The notes beneath the pieces are model-generated. The model worked only from the letters and a program-made list of their open reading frames with translations. It searched no databases and was not told where the DNA came from. Made by a program: the position numbers and the translations under genes. Source: Amoeboaphelidium occidentale (lineage: Eukaryota; Aphelidiomycota; Aphelidea). From it: 29,630 bases of DNA. The stretch is from positions 1 through 29,630 of the forward strand of contig JALGPX010000126.1 of the NCBI GenBank assembly GCA_023515795.1, in the 5' to 3' direction. This document shows, in pieces, positions 9,785-19,128 of the stretch. Position 1 is the first letter of the stretch, and the number at the start of each line of letters is the position of its first letter.

Positions 9785-10159
9785 TCACCCACCATGCAAA
9801 GTTGATATGAAGACAACAGAGTCTTTGTCTTTGAGCTGATATTCTAGCTCGCCTTCAAGTTCCCAGTCAGAATCGTTTATCAGCACCAACACGCCAGGTC
9901 GACTACAAAATTATACTCATCAGATCTAAATTTACATCGTGTCTCCTGCCATGAATAGCTCAGGCTTTGCTTTGATCAGATTATCGCGCATCCAAGGCAA
10001 TAGATCGGCTACTTTGTAATGTTCTGGCACGGATACTGCAATACTCCTCTGATTATCAAACAGCAACTCCATTCCACCACTAAATGCGTCTATTTAGCAA
10101 CGCAAAGGGCAAAAGATGTACCTGAATTCCAGTTTGAGTTGTTTCGTTTTCGGGGCCAT
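9785..10159 (-). CDS. URM1: Ubiquitin-related modifier URM1 (3 small exons)
   Basis: Minus-strand exons 10122-10159, 9936-10079 and 9785-9902 give 99 residues, the same length as yeast Urm1. Urm1 is a sulfur carrier for 2-thiolation of wobble uridine in cytosolic tRNAs and is also a protein modifier under oxidative stress. Visible features are the beta-grasp start [20 protein letters not shown], then LPWMRDNLI, the highly conserved core [35 protein letters not shown] and the terminal Gly-Gly that Uba4 thiocarboxylates. Both introns (10080-10121, 42 nt; 9903-9935, 33 nt) are phase 2 and GT-AG. Splicing restores FSGG and GDTIRPG. No exon is long enough to stand out as an open frame, so this gene is easily missed. 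It is divergent from VMA7. Confidence 0.95.
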
Positions 10160-10316
10160 GTGTCAAATCTATCAAAAGAGATTATCCAAGCAGAAAACAT
10201 ATGATCAACCAGCGTGCCTATTGCCGCTCACCTTTTCCGTAAGACCTGAGACGATATCAGATTGACTCGCTATACCTATTGCCGTAGTTTTTTCGAAAGT
10301 AACAAAGGATCGAGCG
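10160..10316. promoter_or_regulatory. Divergent promoter, URM1 / VMA7
   Basis: 157 nt between opposite start codons must carry both promoters. No TATA box or repeated motif is obvious. Inferred from layout. Confidence 0.45.
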
Positions 10317-10837
10317 ATGGCAGCCGGTGCAACAACTGGAGGGTCGTCTTACAAAGAAAGATATTTATTGTCCGTTATCGGAGATGAAGTACTTTTATTT
10401 GGATTGTTATTTTCTAAAGCTTTTGTTTTTTTAAGGATTCCGTTACGGGTATTCTGTTGGCTGGAATAGGGCAGGTCGAAGCCAAAGAGCAGAGGAACTA
10501 TTTTGTAGTTGATAACAGTATGCATTTGACCGAGAGTAATACTGACGATTTTCTTTTAATGTAGAAACTTCCATACAGCAAATTCAGACGGCATTCACAA
10601 GAATGTGCTCAAGGCGAGACGTTGCCATTGTTCTTATTAATCAACATGTGTGTTCTCGTTTGTGTGTGAATGACCCTAATTTTTAAGGTTGCTGATGAGA
10701 TAAGAGATCTTATTGAAGAGCATCAGGAAGCTAATGCCTTTCCGGTTGTGTTGGAGATACCATCAAAGGAGCATCCTTATGACCCAGAGAAGGACTCTGT
10801 GATAAAGAAGATCCAGCGCATGTTTGGTAAAGAGTAA
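10317..10837 (+). CDS. VMA7: V-type proton ATPase subunit F (4 exons)
   Basis: Exons 10317-10388, 10436-10517, 10565-10647 and 10688-10837 give 128 residues (family about 115-130). Subunit F sits in the central rotor stalk (V1, with subunit D) of the vacuolar H+-ATPase and couples ATP hydrolysis to proton pumping. Visible motifs are RYLLSVIGDE, then DSVTGILLAGIG, FVVDNKTSIQQIQTAF, DVAIVLINQHVADEIR, and PVVLEIPSKEHPYDPEKDSV near the C-terminus, all diagnostic. Introns are 47, 47 and 40 nt, GT-AG, in phases 0, 1 and 0. Each is confirmed because it joins conserved blocks without a gap. The third donor is GTGTGT, a weak site. The stop (10837) is 50 nt before the next gene's start on the same strand. 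Confidence 0.95.
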
Positions 10838-10887
10838 AAATAAATGCGTCTTTTGGCCTAGTTGCGGGAATCCGTTAATTATTTGTC

Positions 10888-12461
10888 ATGTTGAAGCAGG
10901 TTCGTGTTGCCTTAGGGGCTGTAACATTTTAAGGGCGAAACATCTTCAATATCAGAGGAATCATGGCTACAGGAGCCAAGTCAAAAGATCTCTCCAGTGG
11001 AAGTGAAAAAATGGCACAGGACGATTATTAAAAGCTTGAATGAGTTGCACTTTCAAAATTCCGAGGAGCTGTGTACAGGTGCATTGTTCAGCATGTTGGC
11101 AGAGAAGCATCTGTTGGTAACAGTTGATCAAGTTGGTCAGAATGATATTCATTCAGTTTCAAGTTGTGTTGAGCAAGTATGTTCTATGGAAAGTGATGTT
11201 ACTCAATTGTTTAGCTTATGAAGGCCTTGTTGGGTGTTCAAAGTTCAATAATACAAGTTTCAAAGAATACTAATGACACAATTGTACCAGAGTTCTTAAT
11301 TCGTGATGATACGAAAGCTTTCTATCCTAGTACTAATATGCCTCTTACACATTCTGTTCTAGAGGGAATGGATTTCCTAGCAAACAAGCGAGTTCCTTCA
11401 GAGTCGCATTCAAGGCCGTACTCTATGATGCTACCACAGCAACATATCGCTAGTTCAAGTACTGCGCATACAAAGGTGGCGTCTCAAACAGGACCGTCAC
11501 CGATAAGTCCGGCTACAACGGCATTAGCTGGGCACGAATTTGTTAGTGTGAGTTTCAGCTCTTGATAAACTGATCTTTGAATTAGAGAAGGGATTCTAGT
11601 TCATGCTCCAGCTCTCCTCAAAGGCGTAGAGGTTCTACAAACACTGTTAGTGTTCCAGATCATGTAGCTGGACTAAAGCATTCAGATGCGGCTAAAAGTC
11701 AACCCAAGCAATTCCTGGGAAACTTTGCAAAGAAATGTGCCAATTGTGTCATCATTGAATTTTATGATTATGCGTACGTTGATTATCTTCGTGATGTTAT
11801 GCAGGTGAGTTCAATGATCTCGCTACTAAAGATAATAAGGTCTTGGCAGATAAACATGTGAAAGACAACGGATCTCAATACGCCCTTCCAAAGTTTTTCC
11901 TATTGGTCATAGTTGCACCTAGTTCTATTGGAACAAGCAAGATGCCGAGATACATGGTAAGATTTAATTGATTCTGATAATTTGTAGGTTGATAAGCTAT
12001 TTTACAATGTTCGTGTTAATGAATTTCCCGCTGCTCAACAAGTATCTCAACGGCAACCATTATTAACTTACGCTGAACTCGACATGATAACCCAACACTT
12101 GAACGAGATTTATTGCAGCCCAGAAATTTGGAGATATGTTCAAGAAATCATACTAAACCTAAAGAGACATCCATTGCTATGCTTTGGTCTCTCGGGTAAA
12201 TCAAATGCTGATCTCTTGTTAGGTTCTAGGTAAATTTCAGCCGCATTATGCCTCAATTCTTCAAGAATCGCTGCAATGATGTTGTTTGGTTCTGATCACA
12301 TTATTCCAGAACACATATGGTTGATATCGAAGAATATTGTTGGACATCGACTTCTTCTTAAATCTTCATACGGGAAACATAATGTCGATGGAAGAGAAGA
12401 AGCAGAAATCACAGCAACTTGCGTGGATGACGCTTTTACGAGCTCTAAAAAGACAATATAA
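10888..12461 (+). CDS. Degenerate MoxR/Mg-chelatase-like AAA protein (7 exons)
   Basis: Exons 10888-10899, 10934-11176, 11215-11547, 11586-11804, 11840-11956, 11988-12229 and 12266-12461 join to 453 residues. The C-terminal half follows the MoxR/Mg-chelatase ATPase layout. A beta-strand pair VIIEFYDYA sits where Walker B should be, LPKFFLLVIVAP resembles the sensor-1 strand, VDKLFYNVRVNEF follows, and a lid has IYCSPEIWRYVQEIILNLKR, FGLSGKSNADLLLGSRIAAM, then PEHIW and VGHRLLL (about residues 340-420). I see no Walker A, and the Walker B acids are not in the usual DE order, so ATPase activity is doubtful. The middle (about 130-240) is Ser/Pro-rich. Introns are 31-38 nt; exon 1 encodes only MLKQ and is the least certain part. 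Similar fungal proteins are commonly labelled 'magnesium chelatase'; their role is unknown to me. Confidence 0.68.
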
Positions 12462-12467
12462 ATTCTA

Positions 12468-13458
12468 TTAGTTCAACTCAGGTATAAAGTAACTTCCAAT
12501 AAAAGACACCAGACATAGAACGATACAAAACAGAACGCAATTCACCAAGAACGTATCTCCTTTCATAACCTTTTCTACAGTATTCTTCAATTTGACGTTT
12601 ATGTTGTCGAGATGCGCCTGAGCCTTATCAACTTTTGTCTCTATAACATCAAGCATTGCATTTTGTCGATCTATCTCTCTATCCATATTGATTGCGATTT
12701 CTTTTAATGCACCGACGTTTGCCTGAATGATCTCTAAATCATTGTCCTACACAACATTATGATTCTCCCATAGATCAGACTTACCAGATCACGATTGCCC
12801 CTTTCTAATTGTTGCAACCCACCACTCACTTCAGGGTCTGTGTCAATTGGAGGAAGTCCAGAGCTAAAATTTCCTTGGCCTTCTCCTGGCTTATTGCTAA
12901 AATTGACCATGTCTATTTTGACATTGACAGCCCCTTGAAACAGCGCGTTCCTATCGCTAGCAGCTTTATCAGTGAACCTCTTTTTCTCCATGGTCTCGCA
13001 CTCCTCGATATGTTGAAAAATCAGTTGAATCGTCTCAGCCTTACGCTTGTTAGCCTCCTGCTGCTCTGGTGTCAGATTTTTCTAAGAATGTAAGCATCCA
13101 TGAATAGCAGATCATACTTTAGCTTCCTCTTTTCGAAGTATGGACTGCATTTTCATAGCATCTTCTCTGAGTGTCTTAATCTTTGATCTGATCTTGTGTG
13201 ATGCTTCGGCTGCATCTTTAGATCCTGGTTTCAACTTTAGTAGCTCTTCTCTTTCCTCCAACATCTGACATGTTAAGATCTTTTTGTATCATCTAATATC
13301 ATTACCTGATGGATTGCTTTAACATCTTGATGGATGAACTTCTTTAACCGTGTGAACTCATCCATCGACTTTTCGGTTTCACGATTGTTCTTAGCCTGAG
13401 GGTTGCAGTCATTGTATATGATCTGTAATCTACGAACAGCATCCCTAAATGTGGACAT
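12468..13458 (-). CDS. Qc-SNARE of the SYP7 type (4 exons)
   Basis: Minus-strand exons 13306-13458, 13118-13264, 12785-13081 and 12468-12746 give 291 residues. SNAREs zip into four-helix bundles that fuse vesicles with target membranes. The N-terminus is a helical, charged region. The SNARE motif (about 199-262) shows LEIIQANVGALKEIAINMD, then the zero-layer Gln227 in DREIDRQNAML, and VIETKVDKAQAHLDNINVKL. A C-terminal anchor follows (265-286, FLVNCVLFCIVLCLVSFIGSYF without the last residues). The DREIDRQ / TKVDKA / VKLKNTV spacing and a single C-terminal anchor with a long N-region recall plant and protist SYP71 rather than Syntaxin 8 or Bet1. Introns (41, 36, 38 nt) are all phase 0. Its stop is only 6 nt from the stop of the convergent MoxR-like gene. 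Confidence 0.82.
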
Positions 13459-13660
13459 GATAATCAGGATAAGAAGTTATTAGAAAGCATTACACATCGC
13501 CACCCCCGTGAAGTGCTTGTTTGCATGTTCGACTCCAGCGTAACTAAGGGCGGCCGTTCTCACAGCGAAACCGGCTTGTTCTCTAACAACTGAATCGTTT
13601 CTGTTCGCTGTTAAAGCTACAGACTTCTATTTACACTTAAGCAAGGACTTGCAATACAAT
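13459..13660. promoter_or_regulatory. Divergent promoter, SNARE / CCCH-finger gene
   Basis: 202 nt separate the two start codons. The middle (13500-13570) is more GC-rich than the flanks, but I see no named element and no tRNA that folds (a short TTCGACTCC match near 13528 lacks a pairing stem). Confidence 0.4.
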
Positions 13661-15616
13661 ATGGCAACTGTTCAATTTGGTTCAAGTCAGAAAAGTGCCA
13701 ATGGTCAAGTATCACAAAGAACCATAAACGGCAACCCAGAAGATGAGCTACAAGAGCAACTACCTTCTTATCTCAGAGATCTCGCTGAAGAAGAGTCATA
13801 TCAGCCATTTGGTTCCCCAACTAGCTCTGTCTTCTCCTCCAGAAACATGTTCATGGCAAAGGACGACTCTGAAACAACCCATCCCAAAAACATGAAACAG
13901 TTCAGCCTCAGCTCAACCTGGAACAGCAGTGCATTCCGTTCAAGTACATACCCATGGAATTCGAGTTTAGGATACTCATCATATGAGAAAAGCTCAACTA
14001 CAATGTTCACACAACGAGTGATCGGATCAAGAGAGATCAACAACTCCTCTTTGGCTATTGGCAGTGGTGCTTTCTTAAATGACAACATTTATTACTCTGG
14101 CTTGTTGATATACAGAAATGGCTCCAATCCGAATGATACTATCGAATTCTTGCTCTTTAACAATATGGCAAACCAGCAAAGACATTGGTCTCCTTTAAAA
14201 TGCAAGCTTGACCCAAGAGAAGAAGAATTGACGTAAGATTTACCGTAAAGTTTGTAATCTGACTTTTAGTGTTATTCTTAATGAGTTTTCTGGCATGACT
14301 GGTATTGCGCCTGGTGACATTGCTCTTGATGATACTTTCAACACTCAAATCAAGTATATGTCTGGCAATTCAACAAAAAAAGTCAGTTACTTTTTGGCCA
14401 AAATGCCTCGTGGTGTATCAAGAATCGCTGTGAAAGAAGGATATCAGTACGCTTGGATGACTTTGCACATGGCAATGGAGAGGGTACAATTCAGAAATGT
14501 CCAAGACATACTATTAAGAGCATCTGACCATGTTGAATCTACAGCTTGCAATGTGTTAAAGAAGGTTCCAAGTAGCAAGAGCTTAGGGTTTTCTATTTTG
14601 AATGCCAGTAGCAGAAGCAGCAGTGTACAAGACCTTTACGATTCTGAAGAAGTCAAGTTATCAAGCAGTCAATTAAGTCAACTTGCACAGCAAACTCAAT
14701 CCTACAGAGGGCACCCTTTGTTTAAGACACGCCTTTGTGAAAGATTCCAAACAGAAGGATTTTGCCCTTACGGAGACAAGTGCAGCTTTGCTCATGGCAG
14801 CGATGATTTAAGAGAAATTCCTTTAGAGATGCAAGCTGGTTTTGCTTTAGAGTCATCTAATGGCCTGAATATCGCTAAAGCAGGAAGTGTCCCAAGAAAG
14901 GTTAATCCTGCTGTTATCAATCCTCTTTACAAAACCAAGCTTTGTGAAAAGTTCATGAAGGAGAAGTTTTGTCAATACGGTTCAAACTGCCACTTTGCTC
15001 ACGGAGAAGAACAATTAAAGCAGAGACCAGTGGTAAGAGTGGGTATGGCGGACGAAGAATTTATGCCGTCATCTCAAGGTAGCAATCAGTCAAGACACTC
15101 GAATTCCCATGTCCCGAAGAAGTCTCGCTCTAGAAGTGGTTTGAATGGCTCAAGACAATTCTTTGATGATGAGTCTTCTGACTCTGATATCAGCAAACAT
15201 ATTGAATCTTTATCAAAGGCATCAGGTCTAGAAGCAATTGACAGAATTGTCTTGGCTATTTTCGAGAAGCAGAACAATGTTGTAGAAACTATGACTACAG
15301 TCACAGAAGAACTTAAAGAATACGCTTCATCTCCTGAGCAACAAACTGCTATTTTGAAATCAATGACTTCTCACTTGCCAGACTATCCACGTCATTTAGG
15401 AAAGTGTACCGCAATATTTAAGTTTTTGCATGACAACAACATTGTTGATGATGATTCCATTTTGAGTTGGTATTCCAGTGTCGACAAGGTATTCCTTTAA
15501 AAAAAATGAACATGGCCCTAATCTTCTAGACTGATGAAAAAAGAAAAGGAATTTACCTAAAGATCCAACCACTAATTGAATGGTTAACAATCACAAAGCA
15601 AGACATGAGCGCGTAA
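13661..15616 (+). CDS. Pseudo-Nudix / tandem CCCH zinc finger / W2-domain protein (3 exons)
   Basis: Exons 13661-14232, 14270-15488 and 15530-15616 give 625 residues. A low-complexity N-terminus (1-135) is followed by a fold resembling NUDT2-type Ap4A hydrolase (about 143-280): YYSGLLIYR, IEFLLFNN, RHWSPLKCKLDPREEEL, KKVSYFLAKM, YQYAWMTLHMAM. The Nudix box glutamates are gone (LNEFSGMTGI where REUXEEXGU is expected), so it is probably a binding or structural domain. Two tristetraprolin-type C-x8-C-x5-C-x3-H fingers follow, each led by KTxLC: Cys347/356/362/His366 and Cys416/425/431/His435, spaced by 49 residues. The C-terminus (about 505-620) resembles the W2/eIF5C HEAT domain (GKCTAIFKFLHDNNIVDDD, IQPLIEWL). 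It likely binds mRNA and contacts translation or decay factors. The last intron (41 nt) must be spliced to complete the W2 end. The ATG at 13661 was chosen as the first ATG. Confidence 0.82.
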
Positions 15617-15730
15617 TTAAGTCTATTCACTAGAACATTTAGAAATTCGACAAACTCGAAGTAGAAAAGCCAAAATTTAAATAAAAATGTTTTGTAATTA
15701 GAATCAGGACTTTATGATTACAACATTACG

Positions 15731-16555
15731 CTAAACTTCCAAATCCATTGAATTTGAATCCACAAGTTCGCCAGTGGTCAAATTCTTCATGACAGGAAAA
15801 TTAGCCTTTTCCGATAATGTTTTCTGAGCCCAAAGTAACATTTTTATCAAGCGAGGCAATTTGGCTTCCTTATCTTGACACTGCGAGCTTAAAATTGCAG
15901 CATTCACTTCGCTGGCAATCTTTTGTCTGTGTGAGTGATCAAGCAGGTAACCAACAGGGGACGGAGTGCCAATATCAAAAGCCAAAAGCGCCATAGCCCG
16001 CTCTAATTCTTCCAAAAATTCAGGATTCTCTTCACCCCTTGGAGCCAATTCTTCTTGTGCAAAATCCAAGGCAGCCTGAATGTCACCTGATCTATAGAAA
16101 TGAGTACATTCCCGCAGAGAAGTAAAGGAACCTTATCAACTCAATAAGACGCTGCTGCTGTAAGTGAAAGAATAATTTTGGGTTCGTATCCAGAATCTGC
16201 AACAGTTTAAATCATTGAAACTTGAGACATTTCTTACTTCAGGATCCAATTCATTAACAATCGATATTGCGTCCTCAATTTTACCGGCCTGGATGGCATG
16301 GCGAATGTTCATGCGATCCTGAATTGAGTTCAAATCGACTTTTGGAGTTATCGCAGCTTCCTGGCTGAACTTTTCTGCAGCGTCCTTGTAGCCTTCAATT
16401 AGAAGGTAATTCATTACTAATTTGTTCAGATCTTCCTTATTAACTGCGACATCCTTCATCTTTCCTTGCCATTCTTCCATAGAAATAGTTTTCTTTTGGT
16501 CCTTGTCTTTGTTTCCGGAAGTGCCGCTGTTTCCGGTTGCGCTATTGGATGACAT
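15731..16555 (-). CDS. GID8: GID complex subunit 8 (CTLH complex) (3 exons)
   Basis: Minus-strand exons 16238-16555, 16132-16196 and 15731-16091 give 247 residues. GID8/TWA1 is a core scaffold of the GID/CTLH E3 ubiquitin ligase, which in yeast degrades gluconeogenic enzymes when glucose returns. Order: disordered N-tail; LisH (about 40-72, LNKLVMNYLLIEGYKDAAEK); CTLH (about 78-135, with NIRHAIQAGKIEDAISIVNE and LFFHLQQQRLIELIR); CRA (to the end, with FAQEELAPRGEENPEFLEEL and FDIGTPSPVGYLLD). Introns of 41 nt (phase 0) and 40 nt (phase 2) are required to join ELDPE to ILDTNPK and LIR to SGDIQAAL, both conserved. The second donor (GTTCCT) is non-standard but is the only one that restores the domain. 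Confidence 0.94.
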
Positions 16556-16836
16556 CTCACGAAGAAGAAATCTGTTACGCGTTGATATAAGAAATCCTCA
16601 AGAGTAAAAAGACTTGTAGGTTTTATTTTTGTAGAGCGTTTTGTAGTTCTGCGCTCATTGACTCATCATCAGAGTGTTTCGTGCTCCAACCGCGACAACC
16701 TTATCACGCTTTTATGCATAGTGTTTGTGACCTTCAGTATTATAGGAATCCTGTATGTGGCCTCGTGATCATATTTCTTGTCTCGTTTCATGAGTTGTTT
16801 TCGTCTCTGACTTGATCTGGGAGTTGAAACAATCTG
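16556..16836. promoter_or_regulatory. Divergent promoter, GID8 / Dpy-30-like gene
   Basis: 281 nt between start codons. A short T-rich stretch sits at 16620-16630 and an AT-rich patch near 16740; no motif I can name. Inferred from layout. Confidence 0.4.
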
Positions 16837-17088
16837 ATGGATTCAAGTGATACCGAGAGTTACTTAAGAGAAAAAGTCTATCCAGTGCTGATGCCTGCAC
16901 TTGAGGATGTTTTGGATCATGTGCCAAGTATAGCTCTGATGGATATCAAAGATTGCACTGATACATCTTGCTTTCAACAAGGATCATCTCGAATGAGTAG
17001 TCGCAAAATGGAGTCATTCGATCCTGTTCTCCATTTGGCTCAGTACTTGCTCAAGCATAAAAGCACGGCAGCTGTTTCAAATGAATAA
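16837..17088 (+). CDS. Small Dpy-30/RII-alpha-type dimerisation domain protein
   Basis: An 83-residue intronless protein. Residues about 8-30 (SYLREKVYPVLMPALEDVL) and 62-76 (FDPVLHLAQYLLKHK) match the two-helix Dpy-30 / RII-alpha pattern, in which YL..xVxPxL is followed by DPxxxLAxYLLxxx. Such domains dimerise and dock onto anchoring helices. They occur in Dpy-30 of histone methyltransferase complexes and in many axonemal proteins (for example the C-terminus of NME5). The stretch between the helices (about 30-60) is longer than in Dpy-30 and contains Ser and Cys. Given the likely flagellated organism, a ciliary role is possible but not shown. Its stop is 23 nt from the ADE2 stop on the other strand. 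Confidence 0.6.
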   Translation: MDSSDTESYLREKVYPVLMPALEDVLDHVPSIALMDIKDCTDTSCFQQGSSRMSSRKMESFDPVLHLAQYLLKHKSTAAVSNE

Positions 17089-17111
17089 ATGATTCTTAGA
17101 ATAATCTTTAA

Positions 17112-18991
17112 TTATTTAGTGACATAGTTCTTCCAACCAGACGAAGACAGATTATCGACTTTTTGCATAACACTGTCTGTCATTTTTTCCTGATATGCTG
17201 ACATCCTATGTCGAATGGTGGATTCTTTGACGCCAATAATTCTTGCTGCTAATAGACCAGCGTTTGTACTATTGTTAATCGCAACAGTGGCAACTGGAAC
17301 ACCTCTAGGCATTTGAACAATTGAGTACAATGAATCCATTCCATCTAAATGCCTCAAAGCGACAGGAACTCCAATAACAGGAAGAGGGGTTAAAGATGCA
17401 ACCATTCCAGGCAAATGAGCAGCACCACCAGCACCTGCAATAATAACTTTTAATCCTCTCTTCTCTGCTCCTCTACCATATTCCAGCATTCTTTCAGGTG
17501 TGCNNNNNNNNNNNNNNNNNNNNNCAGGAACTCCAATAACAGGAAGAGGGGTTAAAGATGCAACCATTCCAGGCAAATGAGCAGCACCGCCAGCACCTGC
17601 AATAATAACTTTTAATCCTCTCTTCTCTGCTCCTCTACCATATTCCAGCATTCTTTCAGGTGTGCGATGTGCAGAAACAATGGTGACTTCAAATGGTATC
17701 CCAAATAATTCCAATGTCTCAGCAGCTGCTTTCATAACAAGAAGATCAGAGTCAGAGCCCATGATTATTCCAACTAATGGTTTAACAGAAAGCTGGTGCA
17801 AATTAATTCCAGCCTCCTCAAGAAACTGTCTGCATTTATACTCACAAGCCAACAAGGAATCATCACAAACAGTGACATGAGCCATTTTCCTCTTGAGCCT
17901 GTTTTCTGTCTTTTTGTACCAATGCAGTGATGCACCAGGAACATCAAGAGCAAGACTTGTGAGAGATTTAGTCTCTTCCATTGCATCCTTTCCCAGAATA
18001 TTAATCATCAAGCTTCCACCGACTTTCATGTGGCAATCACCCAAAGACATGCCCAAAATACATCTCAAGTGCTGTTCGAACTGCGAAGTGTAACAAGCTT
18101 CAATTGTATAATGTCCTGAATTATGAGGCCTTGGTGCAACTTCGTTCAGTAGAATTTCACCATTCTTCAAGAGGAACATTTCCACTCCGAAAATACCAGC
18201 GCCATCCAAAGATCTGACAGCCTTCTCCGCTAATTTAACAGCTCTTACTGACACATGATCAGAAACTATTTCGTTCAATGGTGCCCTCACAATGCGACAA
18301 ATAGAATCTGTTTGGATTGTTTCTACTGCTGGATATGATTTGATTTCCCCAGATTGACTTTTGGCAACCATAACGGCGATTTCCTTCCAGAACGGAACCA
18401 TTTTTTCAACGTATAAGTCAGGGCCTCCAGTAGCAATGCCCCCGCCTAGTTTTTTAATAGCATCTTCAATTCCATTCTCATCAGCAACAACACAATTACC
18501 ACGACCATCATAAGCAAGTGTTTTCGATTTCAACATGAGAGGATATCCAAACGACGCACCAGCTTTCTTGACCTGATCAACAGTAGAGCCTTCAGAGAAT
18601 TCCGCCATATGAACACCAAATTTCTCAAAGTGCTTCTTTTGCAAGAACTTGTCCTGAATGATTCGAATTGTTGACGGTGAAGGATGAACTTTAATTGCCC
18701 TTCCTGAAGACTTGATGGCTTCCTCAACGGCATCAACATTGATATGCTCAATTTCAAAAGTCAAGATATCAATGTCTTTAACGAATTCTGCTATCGCTTT
18801 AGCGTCTCTAAAATCTCCCTCAACATGACGCGCGATATTCCGTGCTGGTGGTTCATCGCTCGGGTCCAAAACAGATATATCAATTCCTAAGCAAGATGCT
18901 GCTTCTGCCATCATCAGGCCAAGTTGACTGTGATGTTAAGCCTCTTAATCGTAAAGATTTACCCTCCGCCAAGAACTCCAACTTTGCGCAT
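17112..18991 (-). CDS. ADE2: Phosphoribosylaminoimidazole carboxylase ADE2 (2 exons, assembly gap inside)
   Basis: Minus-strand exons 18963-18991 and 17112-18927, joined by a 35-nt intron, begin [19 protein letters not shown]. This fused enzyme converts AIR to CAIR in de novo purine synthesis: an N-terminal PurK-type ATP-grasp part ([21 protein letters not shown]) and a C-terminal PurE-type mutase ([38 protein letters not shown]). The fusion is typical of fungi. As assembled it has 614 codons plus stop, but 162 nt (21 Ns plus one copy of a 141-nt direct repeat) are surplus. Removing them keeps the frame and gives about 560 residues, close to the yeast length of 571. The short first exon is supported because without it the Gly-rich nucleotide loop is missing. 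Confidence 0.94.
17363..17665. repeat. 141-nt direct duplication around a 21-N assembly gap in ADE2
   Basis: The segment 17363-17503 is repeated at 17525-17665 with 21 Ns (17504-17524) between. I find one mismatch: A at 17427 versus G at 17589, which is silent (Gly codon). It encodes the conserved PurE block ending in LPVIGVP and HRTPERM. Family proteins contain this block once, so this is best read as two overlapping contig ends, possibly from different haplotypes, not as real gene structure. Confidence 0.9.
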
Positions 18992-19128
18992 TGATTCAGT
19001 TCAGAGAAATCACAGCTGTGGATGTCTCAAATGCGCCAGGGCTGTTACTAGAACCTCTTTCCCAGAACCGGTGAGAATATTCAAATGCAATTTATTCTCG
19101 TTTCAGTCTTTAAGGGTCCAGGTCGCTG

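Noticed and set aside
13500-13560. Possible tRNA near a TTCGACTCC match
   Set aside because: The flanking bases do not pair into a T stem or acceptor stem, and no anticodon arm is found.
17112-18991. True internal duplication of the PurE domain in ADE2
   Set aside because: The duplication is bounded exactly by Ns and is nearly identical at base level, as expected for overlapping contig ends.
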